From contig JAJLRJ010000006.1 in assembly GCA_024195265.1 (NCBI GenBank), positions 29,335,064 to 29,399,063 of the forward strand: a stretch of 64,000 nt of DNA. The letters run 5' to 3'. The translations under genes were made by a program, and so were the position numbers. A model generated the notes under the pieces. It was given only the letters and a program-made list of their open reading frames with translations, did no database searches and had not been told where the DNA came from. Below, in pieces: positions 33,645-44,084 of this stretch (position 1 is its first letter; every line of letters starts with the position of its first letter). The stretch comes from Dendrophyllia cribrosa. Lineage: Eukaryota; Cnidaria; Anthozoa; Scleractinia; Dendrophylliidae.

Positions 33645-34903
33645 TTGACTTCAACATGATGAACAAAGCTTTGAAAGCATCATGGTTTAAGCGTTTATAC
33701 AATGCCGCAGAAGTAAATGGTGCTCCCTCTTCTTATCTGTCACATCTCGATATGGAGGCCCTTTCCTCTTTGACTGTAATTTTGATACAAAAGATTTGAA
33801 TTTAGATCAATACCTACCATCATTTTACATTGAAGTACTCAGTGCTTGGCAAGAGTTACATTCAAAAACCCCTTCCACTGCTTACGAATACGAAAATGAA
33901 ATCATCTGGAATAATCGCTTTATCAAAATTGATGGAAAACCGGTTTTCTATTCCTCATGGTATAAAAAGGTATAACTAAAATACGTCAACTTTTAAAAAA
34001 GAACAAAACGTTTCTTACCTGTTCAGAATTCCAACTAAAATATGAACTGTCAGTAAATTTTTTAACGTATAATGGACTCCTAGCCACAATTCCTTATGAT
34101 TGGAAAAAAACAATTTTAAATTCTACACAGAACCATATTTTGATCGACAGTAATGACGTTACTCGTACTAACGTTACTGCTAAAGTTGCACGCAAACTGC
34201 TTGTTCTCAATTCAGTAGAATCTCCAAACGCAGAAATGACAATAATGCAAGAAAATATGTCTCCTAAATCTATTTACGAACTGCCTTTTAAGAAAACAAA
34301 CTTAGATGTTGCCAATTCAAGGTAATAAATATCATGATCCCAACGAATAAGACTCTTTAAAATGAAATTGAAAAGTTCTCCCAACTGTGACCGTTGCAAC
34401 TTCCCCAATGAAACCCTATTCCATCTACTTCATGACTGTCCTGTAATACAAACTTTCTGGTAATCGGTTATTTCTTGGTGTTATGATAAGCGATCAGAAA
34501 ATGTCTTCCTAAATACTTTAGACATCGTCTATGGATATAAACCAGAATCTAGTCATTATTATGCTTTGAACCGCTTTATAATTATCACCAAATATTATAT
34601 TTTTTTGTGCTGGTTGAATAATACTTTTCCATGCCTCGAAAATGTTCTGTCTGTTAGTAAATGATAAGATTAGTTCTGAACGAACGATTGCTTTTAAAAA
34701 TAATACCTTAAAAAAAAATGGAATCAAAATGGACAACACTTTGCACATAAACTCCCACAAATGTTCTGCAGCGCAAGGGTGTGCCACTCTTTGTTTTTTA
34801 ATTTCTTTTTTCAATTTCATTTACCTTTGTTTCTATGTAAATTAAGTTGTACCTGTAACTAATGTATGATCTTTAAATAAATAAATTAAAAAAAAAAAAA
34901 AAA
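33645..34903 (+). pseudogene. LINE ORF2 C-terminal part and poly(A) tail
   Basis: Continues the LINE from IDFNMMNKALKASWFKRLY, with later blocks FYIEVLSAWQELH, NEIIWNNRFIKIDGKPVFY and, near 34382, a terminal Cys/His finger (CDRCNFPNETLFHLLHDCP) typical of L1-like ORF2 C-termini. At least four stops or frame changes are present. After a short AT-rich 3' UTR come AATAAATAAATT and a 16-A tail ending at 34903, marking the true 3' end of the LINE. Confidence 0.82.
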
Positions 34904-35999
34904 GATTGAAATATTGACATCTGACGCCCACAATTTTCATCAGGAAATATTATTTTGCTTACTTGAAGTACAGTGCCACCTTCTAACCCTTATAGTTCTC
35001 CGTCCTATTCTCACTAGGGATATACGCACAAAAAGCCTAATATATACAATCATATACTTCTTTACATTCCCAGCGTGACTCGTGGGAATGCGTGGCATAA
35101 CCCCGGACCTCGTCCCTCTATTTATAAGCTGCCCGCTCCGTAATTCAGCCTAGTTCAGTAAAGTTTAGGTTGGGACCCGTGCAAGACGATAACGCCCCAC
35201 CCTCCTCCCCGCAGCGATGGAACTTATTCTCCCCAGGTCTACCAGCTCGCAAAGCCTCGGGCCGATTCTCCCATATCTTATACATCTAGGTCCTTGGCTT
35301 TGTGTGCGGGTATACCTGGTGGGAATATATTACTTCGGACTTTGCACTAAAAATTACAATCGTGAACAAAATTCTTTGGGCCAGTGAAGCGATATCCGTA
35401 ATTATCTGTTATTTCGGCATGACTTTAGAAAGCAGTGTTTTTTGACAATTGTTAATTGGAAAAAACTGAACTGAACTTTAACTTGAATTTTGGCTGCACG
35501 TGTCCCTCGGGGCACGGGGGCACGCATTAACATTCGTAGTAAATGATATTCAAAATGAGGCGTTATTCTTAACCGTATGTTATGTAACGAGGTTTTGTCT
35601 TGTCACAAGTTTGGACTAGGGGTAAGCTTCTGTTCTCCAGTTTCCCGTACCCGGGGAATTTTGGCTCACTGTAATCTTTTTGTCTTTTACCAGTGATTTG
35701 ACGAGCTCTGAATCGCAAGCCGTCGATGTGGACACAGTTCAAATAGTCAAAATCCCCAAACAAGCGAATAAATAGGAAAACAACAATGCTTTGCAATTTC
35801 ATCCTTCCCCCACTCAAAACAACAACACTGCATGTGGGGTGGGGGATGGGCATGTGTAGCCAGTCATTTGCGCGTGATTGTTTTTTCTTGTGTGTAAAAA
35901 ACGCCACAAATTCACAGATTGTCCCAAGACGTTTTGTCCACGATTACAGTGGTGACAGCTCACACGCTCTTATCTATTATCTTACTACATATTTTTCAA
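34904..35999. other. Noncoding, nothing recognised
   Basis: Short open frames on both strands lack recognisable domains. A C-rich patch lies near 35195-35215. Confidence 0.4.
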
Positions 36000-36412
36000 A
36001 GAGGATTTTGTTCAGCAATGTCCTGTAATAACCGTTGAAAACAATCATTTGGGTGAGGATATCCAAACCATCTCCTCCACATAAATTCCTGCAGGTACTC
36101 CAACAACAAGTTAGGGTTTGTATTACCCTTCATGAGACAGTTTGATCTTGTCTTTTGCTGTGCACCAGTTACTTTTATCGTGTTGCATGTGAACGCCATT
36201 GACTGGATCGACAAAGTGCAGAGAATGGTTGACTGCTCTGTGGTGCAAACCCAGTCTTCACTGTAGTTGCCGATAAGCTGCCCACTCGTCGGTGTGCACT
36301 ATGGAACCAATTCGAACTTTGCGTTGAATTATGGGCAAAAGTGTTGCCACATTACTTCGCTTGACAAGCTGTAGGTATGGTCTAGCTGGCGTGTATTGCG
36401 TATCAAACAATC
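36000..36412 (-). pseudogene. ISXO2-like (IS1595/Merlin type) transposase relic
   Basis: On the minus strand in two frames: first ARPYLQLVKRSNVATLLPII and VRIGSIVHTDEWAAYRQLQ, then VNHSLHFVDPVNGVH, then after a frame change YLQEFMWRRWFGY. These are hallmark blocks of the ISXO2-like DDE domain (typically ATLLPII, TIHSDEWAAY, VNHS..FVDP.TGAHTN, LPSYLDEFLWRRRFG), with HTDEWAAY carrying a catalytic Asp. A stop follows RQLQ and the segment after GVH is scrambled. No TIRs were found. This fold defines bacterial IS1595 and eukaryotic Merlin elements. I favour a Merlin-type eukaryotic relic because intronless but AT-rich eukaryotic repeats surround it. Confidence 0.7.
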
Positions 36413-37567
36413 CTAGCACTCATCGCTCTTTCTGGCGCGGAGACCTCTGTGAAACTGCAAAATAAAATATCCTGCAAACAGTCCTAAAACAATAAACAAA
36501 CTTGCAAGGAGTCGAGTCTTATATTTACACCGAAAAAAATAGGAAAAATTAGCTATCACAGTAGTTGACTTCGGAAATAAATTCTTGCTTAAACCAAACC
36601 ACTGAACCTCGCCCTCAAAAGTCAAATGGCCGGCCCCTAATGTCCCCAAGGATGTGTGTTGTCGTGCCAGTCTAGGTATGCGTTTTTAATGAATAGGCAC
36701 TTTTTTTATCTAAACTAGATTATTTTACATTAGGCAAACATAACACTGCCAGTGCCACCAGTGACACCGACGACACCAGTGAAACTGATGACGAAAATGA
36801 GAAGATGAAGAAAAGGAACAAGAAAACAAAAGAGAAGTGAAAAGAGGGGTAAAGGTATGCTAAGTGAAATGTTACCCTTTTCAGTGTAGGCTTTCTTAAT
36901 ACTCTTGTAACTCTGTTTAGTTTAGAGGAGAATCAATCTGCTGCAAACTGGTACCTAAAGTCTCCAGTGTGGCACGCTTTTAGTGTTCTTTATGATTGAG
37001 TATACAATACATGTACATACTTCAATATTAAAATAAGGAACGTGCAATTTAGACAGGTAATTGGTGCATTTGGCAAAGGAGAAAGTCATTTCAAAATGTA
37101 CCTTCTTTTCCTATATATAACTGAATTTTTGAAAACCGGTCTGCTGGCCCAAAACTGTACAGGCATTGAAATGACCAGTATCAAAGTGTCGAAGCCGTGG
37201 AAAGCTGAATTATATTAAAACTTTAACAACTTCAAATTTTTCTATTGAAAGAAAAGTCGAGCGTAATTTAAGCTTAAGATAGCAGGGCGAAAGCTTAAAC
37301 TAAAAGCTATTCTAATTTTAAAAATCATATTTTCTTGAATGAAAACTAATAGAATTTAGATAAAAGAGGGTAAAAACCGAGAAGTAAAAATGAATTTTTT
37401 CGCGGTTTGCAAATTAGCGAAAAAATATTCTCTCGACGGTATGTATTATCAAGGGATTTGGTGATGGTATATTAGGGGGTGTTGAGGGAATATTCGTCCT
37501 CTTGGTGTTCGCTTTGGTAGCCGCACTCACTCATAATTTTATCTTTGTTCTCCTCTTTTTCAGTCTA
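36413..37567. other. Noncoding; 5' flank of the DIRS-like element
   Basis: A short acidic then lysine-rich open stretch (36735-36840) looks low-complexity. A pyrimidine-rich acceptor (CTCCTCTTTTTCAG at 37550-37563) precedes the gag ATG, suggesting a spliced 5' leader. The outer terminal repeat of the DIRS-like element was not found. Confidence 0.4.
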
Positions 37568-37879
37568 ATGAGTGACCGAGATGAGACACCGACCGGCCCA
37601 TCGAAGACGAAGAATCAGGATTCAGGCATTACCCCAGAGCTACAAGCCCTGATTGACGCCCAGAAGGACGCCATCCTCGTGGCAGTAGACTCTCGGCTTT
37701 CAACTCTGGAAATGAATCTGTTGAAGCAGCAGGGGGAGCTTGGTTCACAAATAGCGAGCGAATTGGAGACGGACGAGAAGCCTAGCTTCAAAAAGAAGGG
37801 GAACGAACATCAGTTCGAGCACAACAAGAAGGTCCAGAGGACATGTGAGAGAGCTCTACAGGTGCTACGGAGTAGTAAT
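37568..37879 (+). pseudogene. DIRS-like gag, N-terminal part
   Basis: Starts MSDRDETPTGPSKTK, with a coiled-coil-like middle (LIDAQKDAILVAVDSRLSTL) and ends at LQVLRSSN where the Harbinger element enters. ATG 37568 is chosen because it follows a good acceptor and the residues before it are hydrophobic intron translation. Removing the insertion and one AAT joins it in frame to the piece at 42711. Confidence 0.72.
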
Positions 37880-37936
37880 AGGGAATTTAAGATTCGACGA
37901 CTACGGACTACGACTACGTGTTTTTCTCGGAGAGGC

Positions 37937-38010
37937 ATGGGACGAGATGTTGTGCGCACGCGCCATTTCTCGAATGTTACCGTCGCCATTTTGCTACGGT
38001 ACGTTCTGGG
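37937..38010 (+). CDS. Candidate first exon of the Harbinger 3 accessory gene
   Basis: ATG at 37937 opens 24 codons plus two bases up to a strong donor (TCTGGG then GTAAGTTT). Joined to the acceptor at 39570 the phase fits and gives a glycine at the junction followed by GTFRWN. A different ATG (37974) in another frame is also possible upstream of the same donor. Confidence 0.45.
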
Positions 38011-39570
38011 GTAAGTTTACGTAGTCTTGACTACGGATCATATTTTGTCGTCTTTAGATTTTCATTTTCCTTATAGGTAACTATTCTATACTTAAACATC
38101 ATTTTGGGAAGCCTTTAAGTTGATTTTTATGAGGAGAAACCTTTTTTTCTGCTTCATTTTGCTCTTCGTTTTGAGGCGATAAGAACTGGATGACCTGCGA
38201 CTATGAAACACACTATGAAAATATACAGGAAAGTTAATGTTTTGGATTTACTTTCTCTTCTACCCAGGTCGTATCTATCAGTATAGAAGCTAAAAATCAA
38301 TCGAGGAATAACAAGTAAGCTAAATTTGTGTTGTTGTCATACTTATGTTTATTATTTTAGCTTATAATAAAGTAAACATTAACTTTGTCTCGGATTTGTC
38401 TGTTAAGTTTGTTTACATGCATTTTACAAAGCACGGTCTGTCCATCTGCATCCTTTAAGTGTGCACGGTATAATCGTTGCTAGGTGTGTTAAGTTTGCAG
38501 ATTGTGAATGTATTGGAACTCGAATATTACAATGTTCCTTGGTTTATTGTGCCATCTTGCCTGGGTCCGAACGGGGCACTGAAATTGTTTGATCTAATTT
38601 GATCTGCTGAAGAGACGCCCTCGGGTTTGCCAAATTTGCAGTTCAAGCTCTTTTAAATAGCTTGTCATGAGTTTGACCCCTCTAATTCTGAGGTAATTGG
38701 CATGCAGCTACATGTAGTTCAATTTATAAAATGGTTTGCTTTAAAAATTGTTTTTTCGAATATGCAACTTGAATGGTACATGTATTTTTGTGTTGGGAAA
38801 ATTAAGGACAGTATAATGTCATTTGAAAGAGGTGCTCACAAATTTAGGCAGTGCCGGCGGCTCAAAGTGGACTATAATTATTTACTTTTACTTTCTTTTG
38901 AGGCATTTGCTATCAATTTGCTGGCATTGAAAAGAGGGTATTATAAAAAGGCATGGAGGGGTGAGGTATTAAAAATTGGTATTACTCTCTATTTTCTTAG
39001 TTGTCATTTTTTTTTTAAAAATCCAGGGGTCGTGGTTTTTAGGAGTACTTCCACCACTAGCAAAACTTCTTCTTTAGAAGACCTAAAATTCAAACCCCTG
39101 GCCATGCTTGCAAATTTGTAAATGCCAACTGGCCTCCCTACTGTGTCAGCTGGATGTTCAATTTGAAATTTTTGTTTCTTCTGTTTTAATACCTGTCCTT
39201 TATTGCACCTCATCTTTTATTTATTTATTTATTTTAACAGCTTTATCCCAGGTATTACAAAATAATATAGCTAACCCAAAAGGGCTGGTGTGAACAGGAT
39301 GCAAGGACCCATGCAAGGCACTGCCCATGCTTACATGCTTATGGGATGTCAGTCATATACAATTAAAAATTTACTCAGCTTTACCTCACTTAGGGACAAA
39401 AACTTTTTGAAAAGCTATTTCATGATTTCCATGATCATTCGAATTTGCTGGTCAGATTCAGGCTAATAGATTGTTGCCACTAGCCTGTGCTGTGGTAGAT
39501 AAAATGCACATGTTTTCATCTGTAGTTTCATTTAAATCATGCACAAACAATTTGAATTCATTTCTTTCAG
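38011..39570. other. Probable intron of the Harbinger 3 accessory gene
   Basis: AT-rich, bounded by GTAAGT and TTTCTTTCAG. An open stretch near 38702-39121 shows no domain. Confidence 0.45.
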
Positions 39571-40372
39571 TGGTACATTTCGTTGGAACGTGACCAAAGA
39601 CAAACTTCTTCTCACAGAAGTGAGGTTCATAGAGCCATACTTGAACAAGGTTGGGACTAAGGAGGCGGGACAGAGCTGGACAGAGGTTGCTGACCATTTG
39701 AATTTACGAGACGGGTTTAAAGAAAACCCACGAGACCAAAGAAGTGTTCGTGAGAGGTTCAACAAACTTTTGAATGAGTTTAAGGTAAAAACTCGTTCAG
39801 AAGAGGCAGCCTCAGGGATAGCTGTTGAACCACCAACTGAAAATGAAATCCTGCTGGAAGAAATTGTGGAACTTATGCAATCTGCAAGCTCTGAGCAAGC
39901 ATCCACCAGCAAAATGTCAGAGAGCAAGGAGAGAGAGAAAGCTCTGAAGATGAGAGATCAGGCTATGAAGACCTGGGGTAAAACAAAGAAAGATGCAGAT
40001 CAATCAGACTCGGATGAGTCAGATGAAAAAAGTGTGACAACACCTAGGAAAAAAAGGCAGAGAAGAAGAGGATCTGATGCCCTAAAATATCTTGAGGAAA
40101 ATGCCCACCACGAATCAGAGCAGAAAAGGGAGGAGTTGGCTTTCCGCAAAGAGCAAGCCAAGTTAGAAAATAAGAGGCTTGAACTGCAACAACAAAGGCA
40201 GGAACAGCTACAAGAGCAAGCACAGCAACAAATGCAACAGATGCAGCAACAAGCCGCCTTGCAAAACCAACAGTTTAATATGCTGCAACAACAAATGCAG
40301 CAGCAGATGCAGATGCAAACTACCTCCCAAACTGTTATGATGGCTATGCTTGAAAAGCTAACTAAACAGTAG
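39571..40372 (+). CDS. Myb/SANT-like accessory protein of Harbinger element 3
   Basis: Likely the DNA-binding partner of the transposase encoded opposite. After an acceptor at 39570 the exon encodes a trihelix-type domain over roughly the first 85 residues (FRWNVTKDKLLLTEVRFIEP, SWTEVADHLNL, DQRSVRERFNKLLNEFKVK), with the Trp/Leu spacing of Myb/SANT folds. Then come an acidic Ser-rich stretch, a basic patch (PRKKRQRRRG) that could act as a nuclear signal, and a long coiled coil rich in Glu, Lys and especially Gln (QQQMQQQMQMQ). It ends with TAG at 40370. No internal stop. It converges on the transposase at 41441-42526, and both lie within the same TIRs. Confidence 0.75.
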
Positions 40373-41289
40373 TCAAGCAAACACTCAGGTCTTCTCTTTG
40401 AGACATACATGTATTGTGATTGAGTTTTTTCACACTTTGAAATATTTGAGAAATTACTAAGAAGTGTATTTAGATGATGTTTTATGAAAATCAATTTACA
40501 TTGCAATGATGACTTGTTTGCAATAATTGACTGATGTTACTTGGTGCTCTGAAATTTGTTTCAGTTGAATTTCTATATTAAAAAAGTTGAAGATATCCCT
40601 GACTTGAGTACAATGAGGGCTTGGATAGCTTTTTTCAGGGGGGGGGGGGAGTTGGAGGTTTATCTTTAATAAATCGAGTAATACCGCATCGATAAGAATG
40701 ATCCCAATACATTACATTTTCAACATGGCCTGCCTAGAAAAAAGCCAGAACGACCCACATAAATGTAGCACCAAAGTGGTGGAGCAAACTGGAAAGGGGT
40801 TACTGAGCATGTTAGCAGTTTTTTAGGTTCACAGAAACTCCTCCATAGTGTAACACTAACTCTAAAGAGTGATCAGCAGCAAATTTGTTCCCACAATATC
40901 ACCACATGATCACAAGAAAAAGTTAGCAGAGTTAAGAAGGAGATTGCTAAAAATAAATCACCTGATTTTTAAAGAAATTATCCCAAGTCGTTTTGATGAA
41001 GACCATTGGCCAGTGAGTGACCAGTGATATTGGATTATTTGGGTTAAACAGCTGACCAAATTTGGTTTGTTCCAAAGATTGATAAGTCTGCATTTATGTT
41101 TTTTAAGCCTTTTAATGACATCAGTACATGTATCAATTTCCATAATCTTGATGAAAGAATTGATTAAATTACAAAAGGTGAAAATGATCTAAAATAGTGA
41201 TCTTTTTTACAATTTATTAAACAAAAACATTAAATACATGCTGAAGACCCTTGAAATACTGTTCAGTATTTTTTATTTTTATTTATCAG
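40373..41289. other. Noncoding between the Harbinger 3 genes
   Basis: AT-rich, with a G run near 40637-40650. It ends at a strong acceptor (TTTTATTTTTATTTATCAG, 41271-41289). Confidence 0.45.
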
Positions 41290-41436
41290 GATGACATGAT
41301 CAGATGTATAGAAAGTAACACGGGACTGCACTTGAAACCGATCAAACGAAAAACTATTAATTTGCCTGGTCAAACAACATCCCATTCCTTTGAGTTTGAG
41401 CCTCCAACACTAATGGTGGGCAAAGATCCAGTGTGA
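41290..41436 (+). CDS. Candidate terminal exon encoding a second FExEPPTL tail
   Basis: After the acceptor at 41289 the frame DDMIRCIESNTGLHLKPIKR runs on to TTSHSFEFEPPTLMVGKDPV and a TGA. Its tail matches the C-terminus of the transposase on the opposite strand (TTSEFFEIEPPTLLEYLA), and the two DNA segments form an inverted repeat of about 43 bp, roughly 79 percent identical, with mostly synonymous differences in the shared motif. It could be an alternative last exon of the accessory gene, or a leftover of another transposase copy. No matching donor was found. Confidence 0.35.
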   Translation, partial: DDMIRCIESNTGLHLKPIKRKTINLPGQTTSHSFEFEPPTLMVGKDPV

Positions 41437-41440
41437 CTAA

Positions 41441-42526
41441 TCATGCCAAATATTCCAGAAGTGTTGGCGGTTCAATCTCAAAGAATTCGGATGTTGTGTT
41501 ACCATATAAACATGTAAGAATGTTTCTAAAAAATGCACTCACGATATATTGCTTAGCTACTGCACTCATGCTGATTTTGAGGTTTTTCTTGTAATCAATA
41601 AATTTAAAATATTCTGCAATGTCCCCAAAGAGCCACTCAACAGAGACACGAACCTCGCTCATAGCGGTATTGAAGGCCCTCATCTCTGGTGTAACAATTC
41701 GTACGTCAGCATCACGATATGGGCCCATCAACTGAGGGCGAAGAGGATATGCAGGGTCTCCATAGAGGCAAAGAGGCTCCCCTCTGGGTGTGCGTGCTTC
41801 TCTTTGCAGTACGTTCAAAAGACCAGATTCCTTCAACATCCCAGCGTCATGACGCCGTCCTTCGACGGGACCGTAAAGGTTTGCTATAAGTCCATTTGGA
41901 ATTGCAACGGATTGAAATTTCAAAGCATGGACTCGTTTATGCCCGTTATATAATACACGTTGGTTTTCTCCCGGTCTAGATATCTCGCGTACTGTACCAT
42001 CGATAAAGCCAAAACAGTTAGTAAGAGGGCTGCCTTTTCTTGTGATGGCTCTCGCGTAACGCTCTAGATTGGCAGGCGACAAAAACGGCTGGTTGTTCCA
42101 AGTGGTAAGACGATGACCGTGAGTATCGTACATCCAGTCAAGCACTTTATTTGCTATCATGCAGAGTTCGGGTACAGGTCGGGCAAATCGATGCATTATA
42201 TCGTGGTAACGACATGGGTAAGAAAGCCTTTGTAAGAGCAAACACAAACCTTCTTCTCCGGGGCAAACTGTACCTTGAGAACATCGGAAAAAGTCTGGAA
42301 TTTGAAAAGCTGTGGCTAATCTAGGAATGTCTTCCTTTTCTACTCTAAACTCTGCTCTGCATTCGCTGTTATCCAAGTCATCCAGACGAAATGGCTGGTA
42401 CTCCCAGTAAGGAAAACACAGATTCGCTGACTGATATTCTTCGTAAAGAATTACGAATTCCTTCTCACTGATGTGGCCAGCAGCAAACGAGCACACTACC
42501 GCATCTCGAACATCTTGAAATGACAT
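41441..42526 (-). CDS. PIF/Harbinger transposase (DDE_Tnp_4 type), intact
   Basis: Catalyses excision and insertion of the element. A 361-residue frame without stops. Catalytic residues are visible: Asp176 in GFIDGTVREI, Asp257 in YGDPAYPL and Glu297 in VSVEWLFGD, spaced as in the family. The conserved GRRHDAGM (225-230) and the N-terminal helical segment (EGLCLLLQRLSYPCRYHDIM) are also present. Length is normal for Harbinger transposases, and the ATG at 42526 is the first in frame, about 180 bp inside the TIR. The C-terminus ends FFEIEPPTLLEYLA, whose motif is mirrored on the plus strand at 41372-41415. Probably functional as protein if expressed (inference). Confidence 0.92.
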   Translation of the reverse strand: MSFQDVRDAVVCSFAAGHISEKEFVILYEEYQSANLCFPYWEYQPFRLDDLDNSECRAEFRVEKEDIPRLATAFQIPDFFRCSQGTVCPGEEGLCLLLQRLSYPCRYHDIMHRFARPVPELCMIANKVLDWMYDTHGHRLTTWNNQPFLSPANLERYARAITRKGSPLTNCFGFIDGTVREISRPGENQRVLYNGHKRVHALKFQSVAIPNGLIANLYGPVEGRRHDAGMLKESGLLNVLQREARTPRGEPLCLYGDPAYPLRPQLMGPYRDADVRIVTPEMRAFNTAMSEVRVSVEWLFGDIAEYFKFIDYKKNLKISMSAVAKQYIVSAFFRNILTCLYGNTTSEFFEIEPPTLLEYLA

Positions 42527-42710
42527 TTTTTACGAATTGTTTTTATGGAGTTGCGTTCAACCGTAGTGTGTTGTCCTACGGCATCTTAAAGGCGGCAAGC
42601 GGCAACATTCCCGCCAAAACTTCGTACTCGACCCAGTTCCTTTAAGGGCGTACAACTACTCGTCCAACCGTAGCCGTTCAACGGTAGTCTTCAATCTTAA
42701 ATTCCCTAAT

Positions 42711-43169
42711 ATCGACAAAGCCAAGGAACAACTCAAGGAAGGTATTCAATTAATTAAAGAAAGACAGAAACTGATAAAGTTGGCTGATAAGTCCGAGTTT
42801 GGCTGGTCAACAATTATAGAATATGTCGATGACGAATTGGCCGATGACGAGGTCGACGCTAAAAAGATTAAAAAAGCCGAGAAAAGGGCTGCAGATAAAA
42901 TTAAAGCTAACCAAGAAAAGAAACGAAAGGCTCGTTTGGCTCAGCAGAGCAATTCAAGCAATGTCGGGAATTCAATTTCCAATTTTTCTGCTTCTAGGAA
43001 TAGTGTGCATTATTTTCGTCCCCAAGGTGGATGCTTTTTTCCCGGAATGCGGCAATATGATTTGTGCCACAGATGTGGCAGACCAGGTCATTGGGCCGCA
43101 GAATGTAGTCGCCCAAAACTACCCAGCATGGCTACAATGGGATCCAGTAGCGGACAGAGACAAGCTTGA
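42711..43169 (+). pseudogene. DIRS-like gag, C-terminal part with zinc knuckle
   Basis: Continues gag after the Harbinger insertion: IDKAKEQLKEGIQLIKERQK, a strongly basic helix (KKIKKAEKRAADKIKANQEK), then CHRCGRPGHWAAEC, a canonical CX2CX4HX4C nucleic-acid-binding knuckle, and a Ser/Gln tail ending at TGA 43167. The RT frame starts in another frame before gag ends, as is usual in DIRS-like elements. Confidence 0.78.
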
Positions 43170-43740
43170 AACGTATGAATTCAAACAGTGCTCTGGGGCA
43201 TCCAACTTTAAGCAAGGGAAATTGAAAGAAAACTTAAAGTTCTGGCGTGATATTGGAGCATCTCAATTTGTTCTAGAGGTCATTGAATACGGGTATACAA
43301 TAGTTTTTGATGAAATTCCACAACCTTATTCTATTGAGAATAGAAACTCAACCAGGATCCATATGGAATTTGTTGATAGCGCTATTTCGGAATTGATCGT
43401 TAGTGGCTGCATTAAAGAGATTTCTAATTATCCTAAGTTCTGTAATCCCTTACACGTCGCCGTACAGTCTTCAGGCAAGCTCCGCCTTATCCTAGATCTT
43501 TCTCATCTGAACAATTTTATTTCTAAGAAGTCTATCAAGTACAAGGATTTACGAACTGTCTTACAAATTTTCTCACCGGGTCACTACGTTTTTTGCTTCG
43601 ATCTCAAGTCCGCCTACCACCATATTGACATTTGTGAGGAACATACTAAATACTTGGCATTTAAATGGCCCACTTCAGAAGGGGTTATGAAATTTTATGT
43701 TTTTCGAGTGCTTGCTTTTGGTTTAACCACGGACATGCCC
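43130..43740 (+). pseudogene. DIRS-like reverse transcriptase, N-terminal half
   Basis: Overlaps the end of gag. It shows FWRDIGASQFVLEVIEYGY, PQPYSIENRNST, ISELIVSGCIKEI, LRLILDLSHLNNFI and FCFDLKSAYHHIDI (the first catalytic Asp region), and FKFYVFRVLAFGL-type text at the end (FYVFRVLAFGL). It is cut off before the YLDD box, where it joins recombinase sequence. The break is an internal deletion rather than a frameshift, since the downstream text belongs to a different domain. Confidence 0.75.
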
Positions 43741-44084
43741 TGTCCAAGCTCTTGAGAAGTACATCGCCGCTGCAGGGATTCATATGGACAAGGACCTTCC
43801 ATTATTCCGCTCGTTGGCAGGGACGAAGTGCGTCTCCAAAGTGCGTCAGAGGGGTCTATCATACTCTCGCGTGCGGGAGCTGGTCAAGGAAGCATTCCAG
43901 GGAATCACAGACTACCAAAATCAGTGTTCATAGCCTCAGATCAGGGGGGGCTACAGCTGCAGCGAATGTGCCAGATAGATTATTCAAGAGGCATGGTTGT
44001 TGGTCAAGCGAGAACGCCAAGGACTGCTATGTGAAAAACGATATGAACTCTCTATTGTCAGTATCTAGCAACCTGGGAATTTAA
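43741..44084 (+). pseudogene. DIRS-like tyrosine recombinase, C-terminal part
   Basis: First frame: ALEKYIAAAGIHMDKDLPLF, KVRQRGLSYSRVRELVKEAF. After a frame change near 43915: SVHSLRSGGATAAANVPDRL, FKRHGCWSSENAKDCYVKND. These hold the conserved HxxR (HSLR), the downstream His (KRHG) and the catalytic Tyr (CYVKND) of the YR family used by DIRS elements to insert circular DNA. Two residues are missing before VPDRL compared with family sequence as remembered. Ends with TAA at 44082. Confidence 0.8.

Larger units (their letters stand above)
18690..34903 (+). mobile_element. L1-like LINE, 5'-truncated, opened by three later insertions
   Basis: Four pieces read as one LINE ORF2 3' half in the same order and strand: about 18690-18763, 20130-20399, 32264-32398 and 33630-34903. 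The element ends in AATAAATAAATT and a 16-A tail (34888-34903). Each gap is filled by another element, and where the target duplications can be defined the LINE reading frame closes when one copy is removed. The coding text (DCSGLK, then INIGKTEGMWLG, then FKFIWNFKPDKVKR, IGPIDKGGLNM and IDF) follows the known order of L1/Tx1-type proteins after the RT palm. Several stops show it is a dead copy. Confidence 0.8.
37880..42707 (-). mobile_element. PIF/Harbinger transposon, complete-looking, inside the DIRS gag
   Basis: Ends share AGGGAATTTAAGATT (37880-37894, 42693-42707 inverted) followed by weaker similarity rich in GACTAC. AAT flanks both sides (37877-37879, 42708-42710). TAA is an alternative reading if two terminal bases are left out of one TIR. 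The minus strand carries an uninterrupted transposase and the plus strand an uninterrupted Myb/SANT-like partner exon, convergently arranged. This is the only DNA transposon in the window whose two genes both look intact. Confidence 0.85.
37568..44084 (+). mobile_element. DIRS-like tyrosine recombinase retrotransposon, internally deleted and split by a Harbinger element
   Basis: The order gag with a CCHC knuckle, reverse transcriptase, tyrosine recombinase, with no integrase or LTR, fits DIRS-like elements. Gag is interrupted at 37880-42707 by a Harbinger transposon. A deletion near 43735 removes the catalytic YLDD part of the RT, RNase H and following region. Beyond the recombinase, 44090-44215 contains short hairpins (AAGGAGTGCGG against CGCACTCCTTAG; GGGGCCGGGGTTTTTCCCC) that may be terminal sequence. 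Confidence 0.75.

Noticed and set aside
36000..36412. Bacterial contamination suggested by the ISXO2-like relic
   Set aside because: The fragment is decayed and embedded in AT-rich repeats typical of the rest of the window; the same fold exists in eukaryotic Merlin elements.
40000..40506. 168-codon minus-strand frame very rich in cysteine
   Set aside because: Antisense of the Gln-rich coiled coil of the Harbinger 3 accessory protein; CTG/TTG codons read backwards give the Cys runs.
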